Positions 22,114 to 31,573 are shown, counted from the stretch's first letter. The stretch is 64,000 nucleotides of DNA from Candidatus Sulfotelmatobacter sp. (GCA_030041475.1 JASHNU010000063.1:17411-81410), one strand, 5' to 3'. Notes: generated by a model from the letters alone, not told the origin. Numbers and translations are program-made.

Positions 22114-22854
22114 ATGCACCATTTCGTAGCAATGACAATAGCCCTGGTGACACCCACCGTCAGCGGCAAAGAAGCTTTACTCCTGATTCTGCGCTGGTTC
22201 CATTTCTTGGCTGGGATTCTCTGGGTAGGCCTGCTGTACTTCTTCAACCTGATCAACGTCCCCTTCATGAAACAGGTAGACGCGGCGGCCAAACCAAAAG
22301 TTTTCCAGAACCTAACTTTGCCCGCCCTGAACTGGTTCCGCTGGAGCGCGCTGGCGACGGTCTTCATCGGGGGATGGTATTGGGGACAGTTTTACGTGGG
22401 CGCCGACGCCGAGCGCCAGGGAGCGAGCAGCCTGCCCACCGTCGCTCTGTTTTGCGGGTTATGGCTCGGAGTCTGGTTCATCCTGTTCATAATGATCAAG
22501 AAAATGGCTCCCAGCGGCTACGTTCTTGGTGTTATAACGACGATCTTGGTCTATGCCGCGGGCTGGATTTTCGTGAACTACACGCCCGTCGGCGGAGACG
22601 ACCAGCATGTCATCGCAATCGGCGTAGGCGGAGGAATGGGCGTGGTGATGCTGTTCAATGTCTGGGGCATCATCTGGCCGAACAACAAGAGAGTCATCCG
22701 CGGGACGCTGGCCGGCACTCCGCCGGAGAACGCCGCAGTTCTGGCCCGGCAGGCGTTTCTGGCCTCGCGGACGAATTTCTTCTTATCCGTACCGCTGTTG
22801 TTTTACATGGCCGCCAGTTCTCATTTCTCGAGCACGGTGATCTTTGGGAAGTAA
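22114..22854 (+). CDS. Urate-oxidase N-terminal-domain membrane protein (PuuD-like, no cytochrome domain)
   Basis: 246 residues with about six membrane helices. The first (LLILRWFHFLAGILWVGLLYFFNLINVPFM) carries the conserved HFLAGILW motif. Later segments IGGWYWGQF, VNYTPVGGDDQHVIAIGVGGGMGVVMLFNVWGIIWPNNK and ARQAFLASRTNFFLSVPLLFYMAASSH are typical of the Urate_ox_N (DUF989) family. PuuD enzymes oxidise urate and pass electrons to a C-terminal cytochrome c domain. That domain is absent here, so the function (urate oxidation or a related redox role) is uncertain. A GGAGGAGG-type site precedes the ATG. Confidence 0.82.
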   Translation: MHHFVAMTIALVTPTVSGKEALLLILRWFHFLAGILWVGLLYFFNLINVPFMKQVDAAAKPKVFQNLTLPALNWFRWSALATVFIGGWYWGQFYVGADAERQGASSLPTVALFCGLWLGVWFILFIMIKKMAPSGYVLGVITTILVYAAGWIFVNYTPVGGDDQHVIAIGVGGGMGVVMLFNVWGIIWPNNKRVIRGTLAGTPPENAAVLARQAFLASRTNFFLSVPLLFYMAASSHFSSTVIFGK

Positions 22855-22980
22855 ACCGCGGAGGAGTTTGCGTCGGCGGCAGCCGACGACGTTGCATAGC
22901 GCGGCGAAAGCCGCGCCATTTGTACTCTTCCCCGCTTTCGCGGCGGGACGAGAGCCGCTGATCTGGCGCCAGCCTAACCA

Positions 22981-23085
22981 GGATTGTCATCCCGACCAAG
23001 CACTTGGATTGGCGAATGCCAATCCAAGGCTCGTGGAGAGCCTGCCCTGAGCGACCGAGTGCAACGAGGAAGCCGAAGGGGACCT
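22981..23085. repeat. REP-like composite intergenic repeat
   Basis: The 351-bp spacer 22855-23205 has no gene. It holds a GTCATCCCGACCAAG motif, a perfect 11-bp hairpin (CTTGGATTGGC 23003-23013, GAAT loop, GCCAATCCAAG 23018-23028) and a unit with CCTGAGCGACCGAGTG...GCCGAAGGGG. The latter matches the CCTGAGC/TCGAAGG repeat class also seen at 16321, 39110 and 50941. Confidence 0.55.
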
Positions 23086-23120
23086 GCTGTTTCACTCCGG
23101 CCGCACCCACTCCTCCGCAG

Positions 23121-23151
23121 AAAAAAGAAGGCCCGCACCGAAGTGCGGGCC
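23121..23151 (-). terminator. Intrinsic terminator of receptor 2
   Basis: GGCCCGCAC (23130-23138) pairs perfectly with GTGCGGGCC (23143-23151) around a four-base loop. On the minus strand it is followed by TTCTTTTTT. This is the clearest Rho-independent terminator in the window, 55 bp after the receptor stop. Confidence 0.95.
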
Positions 23152-23205
23152 GAATTTAGGTTCTGGTTCGAGGCGCCACGCCGTGGCGCATCGAACTCAA
23201 ACCGG

Positions 23206-26200
23206 TTAGAACTTCACGCGAGCGCCGATCTGGATAGCGCGTGGGCCGAAGGGGGGGCTAATCTGGCCACCCAACGAACCGAAGTTCGGTGCATTCGAGC
23301 CGTTCGGGCCAAAGTACGGATAGTTGTCGAGCTGTTGCTCGTGGTTGAACACGTTGGTGAAGACACCATCGAGCTCGAGGCTGACGCTTTCCGCCACGCG
23401 GATGTTCTTCTTGATGGCGAAGTCCATGTTCCAGTAATTCAGGCCGGGCAGAATGCCATAGCCGCCGTCCCTGGTGTCTACGCCCAGAATCGGGTTGCGC
23501 CAGTACTGATATTGGAGTGTCCCATCCTTGAATGTATTAACCGGATAGCCGTCCCCGGCAGCCTGTCCTTGGCAAGTGGCAATGTAGTAACCGGGAGCAG
23601 ACGGGAACGCCGCGCCAGTGTGGCAGGCGTAGGCGTGTGATTTGAGGGTGGCGCCAGGCAGCGGTTCGGCATTCTCCTGATCATAGTCCGCGCAGGCAAC
23701 ACCATCGCACGCGCCAAATGATTGGTAATCGGCGAAGGTTGTAGGTATCTGCATGGGAGTGCCTGTCCCGGCGGTGAGAATGCTGGAGAACGTCCAGCCA
23801 CCGAGCGCGCGCCCGATGATCCCACTCTGCCCCTTGTAAAACGGAGGCGAGTAGACAAAGAACGCGTTAAAGACGAGCCGGCGGTCAAATGGCTGTACGC
23901 CGTACCCCACGTTCGGGTTGGTGGGGTCGAGAAGATCCAATTCGCTGGAGGATTGCGTCTGTGCTCCCAGGCCCAGAGCCTTCGACCAGGTAAAGTTAGA
24001 CTGCATAGTCAATCCGCGCCAATCGGCCATCTTGACCGAGACGAAGCCAGCGTTGTAGTTGCCGTGGCCGAAGGCGCCGTTCAATGTGGCTGTCGACGTG
24101 TATTGGCCGGAGCAACCAATCGTAGTTGTCGCGAGCGGGTTTATCGTGCTGCATGTGGCTGGAATAGCCGTGCTCATCATGGTGCGCGGGAAGTTGAAAG
24201 CGCCACCGCTGCTGCCGTTGACTATGGTGCAAGTGCCAGGGCCGCCCGGGCAGTTCGCACCGGTATCCAGATCGCTCCACAGGCTCCATACCTGGGCGTT
24301 GGTGAGGTTGCCGTAAGGGAAGGGGGTGATGCCTTCATTGATCGCCACAGCTTGGGTGCAGTTAACAAAGCCCGTGCAGTAGCCGGTTCCCGCCAGAGCA
24401 GTCTCGAAGAACGGCTGAGGGGTCACGGCAGCCAGACTCGGTCCAGCGCTCGCAGAGGCGCCGGGCAAGGCCGATCCTCCGCAGCCGCCGCCGGCGAGTC
24501 CGGCCAGGCCGCCGCAGAGTTGTTGAACCAGGGTAGCGTAGGCATTCTTAAAAGACTGCCCACCCAGCGTCATGTTATAGGGCACGGCATTCAACATGAG
24601 CGGAGAGTACTCGTTCGTGATTCGGCGGCCGATGTAGCCCAGCTCAACGGTAACTTTGCGGCTCACCTGGCGCTGAATGGTTACGTTGAACGAATCAATT
24701 GCATCCGGGCGGGAATTCGGATCCAGAGACTCCGGCGAGGCGGAGACTGGGTTATTGAATCCCGGATAGACGGGCTGAGGTAGCGTGGGGGTGGCCAAGT
24801 TAAGGAGAGGAATCGTCCCGCCGCCAGTAACCGACGACGTCGTGTTGACGCGCCATGCGGCATTCGGTCCCGCAGTCCAAGTGGCTGCTCCCGGCGAGCC
24901 GCAGCCCCAGGTGCCGGTTGCGCCAGCGATGTTCGACTCGCAAGCGACTGGCTGTTCGAGGCCGAGGCCGAGCAGCGGGACCAGCACCTGATAGACCCCG
25001 TTGGTGCGGCCGTAGGTGCGTCCATAACCGGCCCGGACGACTGTGTTAGCCAGAGCGCCTGTAGTGTTGGTTGGCGACCAGGCAAAAGCCGCGCGCGGAC
25101 TGAATTCACCGTAGTAGGGGTTGTAAGGGTACTTTTTGCCACCCTCCGTATTGCCGACCAGGGCAAATCCGATCTCTGGATTGTATACTTGGCCAGCCAA
25201 TGCCGCCCGGTTGCGGGCCGCAATGTATCCCTCCGCCGAAACCGGCGTATCCGACTGATCAACAATGATCGTTTGTTTCCCGTTCTGCTCAGTGGGGGGC
25301 ATCTCGAGCGCATAACCCAAGCCGTACGTGAACGTCATGGTCGGCTTCAGATGCCAGGTATCGCTGAAGTACACGTTGTAGTAAGGAATCGTACTCTTGT
25401 CGAACGCATTTGATAGAGGAGGAAGCAAAGTCAGACTTGCACCAGTACGCGCAAACATCTGCGATGCAATGGAGGTTACGCCTAGCAGGGAAGCGGCCAA
25501 AGCCGAGCAGTTCTCAATGGTGACCGTCGCCCCGACGCTGTTTGTGGCGCCGCAGGCGGGCAGGGTCGTGTCGTTGATCAACGAGCCGTGGGTATTGTCG
25601 CCCAATGAATACACGGGATAGGCGTTGATGGTGCCGCCGCTGTCGTTGCGCTGATGGTAATCGAAATTGTGCTGATAGTAACCGCCAAACTGGAACAAAT
25701 GGTTGCCGTGCAACTGGGAAAGGTCGTCGCGGACCATGTTGTCATGACCATCCCAGAAACGGCGGCGAATCTGCTGGTTGTTGGAGTTGATCGGGGTAAG
25801 GTCCTGGGTCTGGTTTTGGCCCGCCATGATTTCAACTGCAGCCCCCATACCGGCAACCTGGGGCGGGGCTCCAAACCGGTTCCAGGCCCACCAGTTGCGC
25901 AGGTAGCTGTAATGGAAATCGTTGGTTGTATTGCTGGTAATGTTGGTCGTCAAGCCCGCTACGAAGTACCAGTCCTGGACCGGATCGCTGGACTGCGAAA
26001 CCGGATGGCCCAGGGTGTCACCGGTTACGAAGCCGCCGATATCAACTTGCTGGTCGCCGGCGTATTTCAGGTTGAAATAGCGATAACTGGTGAAGAAGTG
26101 CTGCTTCGACGAGAAATCATGGTCGATGCGGCCCACCATGAACTTGCTGCTGATCGGAAGGGACAGGTTGGCCGAGAAACCTTGAATATTGGCTCCGTCG

Positions 26201-27510
26201 CACAAGCTCTGGCTGCAAGCGGCGTTGGTCGGAGGCTCGTATGTGCTCCATATTGTTGAAACTACAGGGTTGATCCCGGTATATAGCGCCTGCGGGTCGC
26301 AGGAGACGAGAGTCGTGTTGCAGCCGTAGCCAACAGGGTACGTGGTACCGTTGTAGGTCTGCGGGCTGCCGGTCATGTTGTAATCGACCGCGCCGAAAGT
26401 GGTGGGGCCGTCGTCCAACAGAAGGCCTTGCTCCAGCGCCGACGAGGGCACGTTCCTGAAAATCGTCTCGGAATCCCCCCACTTGAAGCCCTCATAGTTG
26501 AAGAAGAAATAGGTCTTGCCTCCGAGAACTTCTTTCGGAATGAGTGGCCCACCCAGTGATCCGCCGTAGCGGCTGAAGTGGTACGAGGGAAGTCCCACGT
26601 GAAATCCAGGGATGTAGTTCAGGAAGTTGTTTTGCCAGGTGTTACTAGCCCAGTTGTTGTCCCTGTAGTATTCATAGGCGCTCCCATGGAAACTGTTGGT
26701 GCCGCGCTTCGTAACCACTTTCACTTCAGCGCCTGCGGAGGAATTGAAATCCGCAGTCTGGCCCGCGGTGTTCACCTTGAACTCTTCAACGCTGTCGGCA
26801 GGAGTGGGCATCACGCCCGACGGGGCAGTATCAACTACTCCGTTTCCGGTGGAAGCTCCGCCAGTCGGGTCGCCGACACTCAGCATAAGCGCCGCGCCGG
26901 TATAGACGCTGCCATTGCCGTCCATATCATTGGTGTTGTTGCCGCCGTCCAGGGAGAAATAGTTCTGATCGTCGACGGCGCCAGCCACGCTGCCGTTTGG
27001 CGAAACGCCGGGCTGCAACTCGACGAAAGTGTTGACGTCGCGGCCGATGCTGGGCAGGTTATCGAGCGCAACAGCAGTGAGGGTCTGGCCGACTGTGGCG
27101 TTCATAGTCTGCAGCTCGCTGCCGGTGCTTTGCACCTCAACCACGACGCTGGCGCCGCCCACCTGAAGGGCGAGATTCAGCGTGAGAGCAGAACCCACCG
27201 TCACTTCCTGATTCTCTGCCTTCGTGGTCGCGAAGCCTTGCTTGGCCACCGTCACGCGATACATGCCGGGAGGAACGTCCGCAAAAATGTAGCGTCCCGC
27301 GGCGTTGGTGGTCGTCGTGCGGGCCGTATTGGTCCCGACATCGGTTAACGTCACCGTGGCGCCGACCACCACCGCGTTCTGTTGGTCGGTGATGGCCCCG
27401 GCGACCGTTCCTGAGTTCGCGGCGCCTTGTGCCCACGCGGGTAGCGCGCTACCCACGCAAAGTAGAACTACGACGAGGAAAATGGCCAAACTAACGCTGC
27501 GCGTGTGCAT
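23206..27510 (-). CDS. TonB-dependent receptor with carboxypeptidase-regulatory domain (second copy)
   Basis: 1434 residues from the ATG at 27510, chosen because GGAGGA sits 4 nt upstream and the product then begins with a signal peptide (LAIFLVVVLLCVGSALPAWA). The order is: regulatory-like beta domain (GTVAGAITDQQNAVVVGATVTL), plug (NLPSIGRDVNTFVELQPGV, VDDQNYFSLDGGNNTND), then a long barrel ending RVKF with the terminal Phe of outer-membrane proteins. The plug has a conserved GAEVKVVTKRGTN segment, also present in similar form in the other two receptors. Substrate unknown. Ends at a strong terminator. Confidence 0.93.
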   Translation of the reverse strand: MHTRSVSLAIFLVVVLLCVGSALPAWAQGAANSGTVAGAITDQQNAVVVGATVTLTDVGTNTARTTTTNAAGRYIFADVPPGMYRVTVAKQGFATTKAENQEVTVGSALTLNLALQVGGASVVVEVQSTGSELQTMNATVGQTLTAVALDNLPSIGRDVNTFVELQPGVSPNGSVAGAVDDQNYFSLDGGNNTNDMDGNGSVYTGAALMLSVGDPTGGASTGNGVVDTAPSGVMPTPADSVEEFKVNTAGQTADFNSSAGAEVKVVTKRGTNSFHGSAYEYYRDNNWASNTWQNNFLNYIPGFHVGLPSYHFSRYGGSLGGPLIPKEVLGGKTYFFFNYEGFKWGDSETIFRNVPSSALEQGLLLDDGPTTFGAVDYNMTGSPQTYNGTTYPVGYGCNTTLVSCDPQALYTGINPVVSTIWSTYEPPTNAACSQSLCDGANIQGFSANLSLPISSKFMVGRIDHDFSSKQHFFTSYRYFNLKYAGDQQVDIGGFVTGDTLGHPVSQSSDPVQDWYFVAGLTTNITSNTTNDFHYSYLRNWWAWNRFGAPPQVAGMGAAVEIMAGQNQTQDLTPINSNNQQIRRRFWDGHDNMVRDDLSQLHGNHLFQFGGYYQHNFDYHQRNDSGGTINAYPVYSLGDNTHGSLINDTTLPACGATNSVGATVTIENCSALAASLLGVTSIASQMFARTGASLTLLPPLSNAFDKSTIPYYNVYFSDTWHLKPTMTFTYGLGYALEMPPTEQNGKQTIIVDQSDTPVSAEGYIAARNRAALAGQVYNPEIGFALVGNTEGGKKYPYNPYYGEFSPRAAFAWSPTNTTGALANTVVRAGYGRTYGRTNGVYQVLVPLLGLGLEQPVACESNIAGATGTWGCGSPGAATWTAGPNAAWRVNTTSSVTGGGTIPLLNLATPTLPQPVYPGFNNPVSASPESLDPNSRPDAIDSFNVTIQRQVSRKVTVELGYIGRRITNEYSPLMLNAVPYNMTLGGQSFKNAYATLVQQLCGGLAGLAGGGCGGSALPGASASAGPSLAAVTPQPFFETALAGTGYCTGFVNCTQAVAINEGITPFPYGNLTNAQVWSLWSDLDTGANCPGGPGTCTIVNGSSGGAFNFPRTMMSTAIPATCSTINPLATTTIGCSGQYTSTATLNGAFGHGNYNAGFVSVKMADWRGLTMQSNFTWSKALGLGAQTQSSSELDLLDPTNPNVGYGVQPFDRRLVFNAFFVYSPPFYKGQSGIIGRALGGWTFSSILTAGTGTPMQIPTTFADYQSFGACDGVACADYDQENAEPLPGATLKSHAYACHTGAAFPSAPGYYIATCQGQAAGDGYPVNTFKDGTLQYQYWRNPILGVDTRDGGYGILPGLNYWNMDFAIKKNIRVAESVSLELDGVFTNVFNHEQQLDNYPYFGPNGSNAPNFGSLGGQISPPFGPRAIQIGARVKF

Positions 27511-27801
27511 TGCTTCCTCCAGAGAACCAAGAGATTGAAGTGTTTTCGACATTACCCGCCAACGCAGAAGCGGTGAACCCTTGCAACAGCCCAAGGAGTT
27601 TGACTTGCCCTCGGCTCATGCGCCCCGGATTCCTGGGAGCAAATGGGGCGATCCGAGTTACTTCGAGACCCCTCAAACCTGACTACCGAAATCTTGACGC
27701 CCATCTTGCCGAGCGGGCGCTCGTTCACTGCACACACAAAACGATCATGGCACAAGCGAACGAACAGTCTGTGCAACTCACAATCCAAACAACAATTACG
27801 A

Positions 27802-27816
27802 TAAACAATTTGTTTA
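27802..27816. promoter_or_regulatory. 15-bp operator-like palindrome upstream of receptor 2
   Basis: TAAACAA, one base, TTGTTTA: a perfect 7-bp dyad in an AT-rich pocket of the 418-bp spacer 27511-27928. It lies about 290 bp upstream of the receptor start and 113 bp after the end of the SH3 gene. No gene is seen in the rest of the spacer. Confidence 0.4.
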
Positions 27817-27928
27817 CAATGGTTTAGTATCGGTTGAGTGCGGCGCCGATACCGAAATCGGTAGAAAGCCAGCCCCTCGAATATGGCAATTGGAAGCTCG
27901 CGCCGCTTCAGGAAGTAATAGGGAAGTC

Positions 27929-28975
27929 CTAGCGGCGCATTTTAGCCGCCTTGGCCGGTGCCTCGCCCGCAACCAAAACACGCTTCACAATCGGCGTGTT
28001 CAGCTTGTACTTGCGCTGGCTCAAATTGCCCTCCTCATCCCTCACTTGGAGCACAAAGACGGGCAGGGTGCCCTCCTTGTCGAACTCCTCATTTGTGACG
28101 TTCACGGGAAGCACTCCGGCAAGCTTGTGCTCGCGGTAGGCGGTCTCATATCGGTGCTTTCGCACGTTCCAGGTGAAGACGCGCACCTGGTCGAAGTCAT
28201 AGGGCAGGCCGTCGTGAGGTTCAGTCAGCACACAAAGATACTGCGGGACTTTCTTGGCACCATCGCTCACCTGGTTCAACACGAAGAAAGCCACGAAGCG
28301 CTGGCCTTCACCATACTGGGCGATGTCGAGCGGTACATCGACGTCAACCATGCGTGACAACACCCAGCCTACGCGGCCCTGATCATCACGGACCAGCCAC
28401 CAGTCTTCCAGCACAGGCCCGGAAGGAACTTTCTGTCCCGACTTCACGATTTCGGAAACGGCGCGCCGGTTGAGCGGCGGACCCTGCGTCTGCTTTTCCG
28501 CCGTTGCCCGCTTGAGCAGTGAGACTTTCCCTCCCGCGGCCAACTGATAAAGATGTTCGGCTTCGCGGCCAGGAGTAACGTGAAGGTTGGTCTCATTGCG
28601 CAAGACACCGGGAGCCTGAACAGGATCGTTCTGATTGTCCTGGGTCAGTTTCTGCAAGGCGTCGAAAGTTCTCTGATCCACCAGAAACCGCTGCTCGATC
28701 CAGCCTTCGAGCCCGCCCGCAGTGCGCACGCGGGCGAAGCGTTTTTCTCGCTCCAGCACCTCGACGCGCTCTCCGTTTTTCACGTTGCCGACCGGCCGGT
28801 AGGCGACCGCGACCTGATCGCGTAGCACCGCCTGCGGCGCCGACACGTAGGCCACCTCCAGCACGCGATGGCGTCCGCGGCTGCAGCTGGGAAGACAGAT
28901 TGTGCCGATCACAGGCGCCAGGATCATCAGCGCCGCGGCACGGCGCAGAGCACGTGATGGACGTAGCAGTTTCAC
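27929..28975 (-). CDS. Exported protein with two bacterial SH3-like domains
   Basis: 348 residues, GTG start. The N-terminal hydrophobic segment (AAALMILAPVIGTICLPSC) looks like a signal or lipoprotein signal; Cys31 in LPSC is a possible but imperfect lipobox. An SH3b domain follows (about 45-100: VSAPQAVLRDQVAVAYRPVGNVKNGERVEVLE and ARVRTAGGLEGWIEQRFL). A second lies at about 125-215 (NLHVTPGREAEHLYQLAAGGKVSLLKR, WWLVRDDQGRVGWVLSRMV). The C-terminal 130 residues form a beta-rich domain that I do not recognise. SH3b domains usually bind cell-wall peptides, so a periplasmic or envelope role is likely. Confidence 0.75.
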   Translation of the reverse strand: MKLLRPSRALRRAAALMILAPVIGTICLPSCSRGRHRVLEVAYVSAPQAVLRDQVAVAYRPVGNVKNGERVEVLEREKRFARVRTAGGLEGWIEQRFLVDQRTFDALQKLTQDNQNDPVQAPGVLRNETNLHVTPGREAEHLYQLAAGGKVSLLKRATAEKQTQGPPLNRRAVSEIVKSGQKVPSGPVLEDWWLVRDDQGRVGWVLSRMVDVDVPLDIAQYGEGQRFVAFFVLNQVSDGAKKVPQYLCVLTEPHDGLPYDFDQVRVFTWNVRKHRYETAYREHKLAGVLPVNVTNEEFDKEGTLPVFVLQVRDEEGNLSQRKYKLNTPIVKRVLVAGEAPAKAAKMRR

Positions 28976-29254
28976 GAATCAGTCGTGTTTCGTTCACTAT
29001 AGCGCGTTGCACGCGTCTCATTGCCGCACGAAGGTTTACGCCGCAGACACGCCTTTAGTACACATCAGCCTGCCACCGATGCACGAAGCTATAGTAGGCA
29101 GTTGGAAGACGGCCAGAATTCAGGAGTGAACTGACACACGCTTTGGCATCGGTTACCATAGATGACAGCTTGGAAACGGGGTGGGCAGAGCTGCTTGCCC
29201 GCGTTGCGCCTCTAATCAAGAGGGATTCTGTCCGCGGGGATGCCAACAAGACTC

Positions 29255-29854
29255 ATGAATAAAGCATTCGTTTGCCGCTTTACAATCGCGCTTTTTGCTC
29301 TTCTTGCCGTTAACTGCATCGCGCAAGACACACCGGCCACGGTGTTTCGTCCGCCGAAAGGCGCGCAGGTCGCGATTGTGGTTTTCGAGGATCTGCAATG
29401 CCCTTCCTGCCGGCACACCACGCCACTGGTCGAGCAGGCCTCGAAAACTTACAAGATCCCTGTCGTGTGGCATGATTTTCCCTTGCCCCTGCACAACTGG
29501 TCCTATCAGGCGGCCGTGTTCGCGCGCTTCTTTGACACGCGGTCGAAGGAACTGGGCAACCAGTATCGCGACTATATCTTCGAAAACCAGCTCGAAATCA
29601 ATCCCCAGAATCTGCGTGGGTACACCGAGAAATTCGCCGCCGAACATAAGGTCGAATTGCCCTTTGTCATCGATCCGGACGGCAAGCTGGCTGGACTGGT
29701 CAACGCTGACCGCGACCTCGGCAAAGCTCTGAAGCTCGAGCACACCCCGACGGTGTACATCGTGAGCAGCCGCAACCCTGCGCGGCCATACATTGAAGTC
29801 AAGGAACCCAACAGCCAGCTCTACGCCACGATCGACGCGATGATGAAGAATTAA
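29255..29854 (+). CDS. Exported DsbA-family thioredoxin-fold protein
   Basis: 199 residues from the ATG at 29255 (an ATG at 29240 would add five). A signal peptide (FTIALFALLAVNCIA) precedes a thioredoxin fold with the active-site pair C49-P-S-C52 in VVFEDLQCPSC and a cis-Pro segment HTPTVYIV near the end. The helical insertion (YRDYIFENQLEINPQNLRGYTEKFAAEH) is typical of the DsbA/Thioredoxin_4 family. It probably forms or isomerises disulfides in periplasmic proteins. Its stop is 2 bp from that of the convergent phosphofructokinase gene. Confidence 0.88.
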   Translation: MNKAFVCRFTIALFALLAVNCIAQDTPATVFRPPKGAQVAIVVFEDLQCPSCRHTTPLVEQASKTYKIPVVWHDFPLPLHNWSYQAAVFARFFDTRSKELGNQYRDYIFENQLEINPQNLRGYTEKFAAEHKVELPFVIDPDGKLAGLVNADRDLGKALKLEHTPTVYIVSSRNPARPYIEVKEPNSQLYATIDAMMKN

Positions 29855-29856
29855 GT

Positions 29857-30921
29857 TCAGTCGCCAAAGCCGATGCCGATGGCGCGGGCCGTGCGCACCA
29901 GTTCGCCATCGGGCTGGACTTCCTTCAGGTGCCCGATGGCCTTGGCAACGTCCACGGCAACGATCGAGCCGGCGCGCAGTGCCACCATCTTGCCGAATCC
30001 ACCCTCCGCGATCAGGTCCACGGCGGCTACGCCAAACCGCGTGGCCAGCACGCGGTCATAGGGCGAAGGCGAACCGCCGCGCTGAATATGCCCCAACACG
30101 CTGACGCGGACTTCTTTATTGGAGATGAGGGAAATCGCGTCGCCCACGAGATTGCCCACTGGCCCGCCGTGCGCGATCTGCTTCAGTTCCGGCGGCAGCT
30201 TGATGCCTTCTGCGACCACAACAATGGTGAAGCGGCTGCCGTGGCTTTCACGCCGCGCGATGAAATCACACACGCTCTTGATGGTGAAAGGAATCTCAGG
30301 AATCAGGATGACGTGCGCGCCGCCGGAAATCCCGCCGGCCAGCGCGATCCAGCCGCAGTCGCGGCCCATCACTTCGACCACCATTACGCGATGGTGCGAG
30401 GCGGCGGTAGTGTGAATTTTGTCGATCGCGTCGGAAACCGTGTGCAGCGCGGTGTCGAAGCCGAAAGTCAGCTCGGTGGCCGAGAGATCGTTATCAATCG
30501 TCTTGGGCACGCCGACAATCTTCACGCCCTTCTGAAACAGCTCATGCCCGATCTTCTGCGAGCCGTCGCCACCGATGGTGATGATCGCGTCAATGCCAAG
30601 CTTCTTCGAATTGGCGATGACCTGGTCGGAAATGTCGCGCACGACTTCCACGCCGTTCGCTTCCGTGCGGTAGTGAAACGGATTGCCGCGGTTGGTGGTG
30701 CCGAGGATGGTGCCGCCACGGGGCAGAATTCCGCTCACGCGGTCGAGCGTGAGCTCAAACGATTTCTCCGGCCAGATCAGGCCATCGAAGCCGTCGGGAA
30801 TGCCAATGACCTTCCAGTTGTGTTTCAGGATGGCGGCCTTGGTGGCGGCGCGGATGACCGCGTTGAGACCGGGAGCGTCCCCGCCCCCAGTGGCGATGCC
30901 TATGCAACGAACGTCAGACAT
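29857..30921 (-). CDS. pfkA: 6-phosphofructokinase, G104/K124-type active site
   Basis: 354 residues from the ATG at 30921; a TTG three codons upstream is in frame but unneeded. Phosphorylates fructose 6-phosphate in glycolysis. Seen: nucleotide loop TGGGDAPGLN, GGDGS (D109, G110), PKTIDND (K130), the substrate-binding VMVVEVMGRDCGWIAL and VLGHIQRGGSPS. Gly at the E. coli position 104 favours ATP. Lys at the position of Gly124 is shared with pyrophosphate-dependent enzymes and with the actinobacterial ATP-using group. ATP use is the more likely reading but not certain. Confidence 0.93.
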   Translation of the reverse strand: MSDVRCIGIATGGGDAPGLNAVIRAATKAAILKHNWKVIGIPDGFDGLIWPEKSFELTLDRVSGILPRGGTILGTTNRGNPFHYRTEANGVEVVRDISDQVIANSKKLGIDAIITIGGDGSQKIGHELFQKGVKIVGVPKTIDNDLSATELTFGFDTALHTVSDAIDKIHTTAASHHRVMVVEVMGRDCGWIALAGGISGGAHVILIPEIPFTIKSVCDFIARRESHGSRFTIVVVAEGIKLPPELKQIAHGGPVGNLVGDAISLISNKEVRVSVLGHIQRGGSPSPYDRVLATRFGVAAVDLIAEGGFGKMVALRAGSIVAVDVAKAIGHLKEVQPDGELVRTARAIGIGFGD

Positions 30922-31168
30922 ACGATTCAAGCATACGATTCAAACATGAGATGAAGTGGCTCGCTACGATGATAGCGCCTCAGGACGGGAATGAGGGCAG
31001 CACGAGTGGGCGTAGCCCAGACTCTACTCAGCCTTACGAGCCCGGCGTATAATATCGGCATCTGGCGGACGGGCTGTGAGGCCCGCGAGCCCCGCCGGCT
31101 CCTCTTGAATGGCCTTTAGTTTGGCAGCGGCCCAAGTGTCTGAACCAGTTTGCTGGAGGCGCGCGCCA

Positions 31169-31573
31169 ATGGTAATGCCGGCGAGATCGCCCGTTTTGTA
31201 CGTACTTTTGATCGCGCTGGCAATGGCCACGTCTTGCGCCTGCCCGCCTGCTCCATCTGTAGCTTCCATCTCACCCAGCAGCGCAACCGCTGGAGGCAGC
31301 CAATTCACGTTGACTATCAACGGGAATCACTTTCGCACTACCTCGATCGTGTACTTGAACGGCTCCTCGTTGCCGACGACTTTCGTCAGCAGCCAGCAGT
31401 TGACCGCAACCATCCCCGCTGCCGACATTGCACAGGCCGGAACGTTGCAGATCCTTGTGCTCAATCCCCCATCGGGTGGCACGGCAACTACTGGCCCTGA
31501 TCAATTGCAGACCACGACACCCACGTGCGCCGGCGGCGACTCAAACGTCGTTTCCTTCACGGTCAGCCCGTGA
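31169..31573 (+). CDS. Small lipoprotein with IPT/TIG domain
   Basis: 134 residues from the ATG at 31169 (GGAGG 9 nt upstream). A signal with a possible lipobox (VLYVLLIALAMATSC, Cys near residue 23) precedes one immunoglobulin-like IPT/TIG domain (PSVASISPSSATAGGSQFTLTI, ATIPAADIAQAGTLQILV). The domain ends with a NPPSGGTATTG...SFTV segment typical of repeated acidobacterial surface proteins. Probably cell-surface or periplasmic; function unknown. The spacer before it (30922-31168) contains only an overlapping minus-strand frame that I reject. Confidence 0.6.
   Translation: MVMPARSPVLYVLLIALAMATSCACPPAPSVASISPSSATAGGSQFTLTINGNHFRTTSIVYLNGSSLPTTFVSSQQLTATIPAADIAQAGTLQILVLNPPSGGTATTGPDQLQTTTPTCAGGDSNVVSFTVSP

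Noticed and set aside
31024..31320. 98-codon minus-strand frame before the IPT lipoprotein
   Set aside because: It overlaps the lipoprotein signal region, and no start signal or domain supports it, whereas the plus-strand frame has a ribosome-binding site, a signal and an IPT domain.
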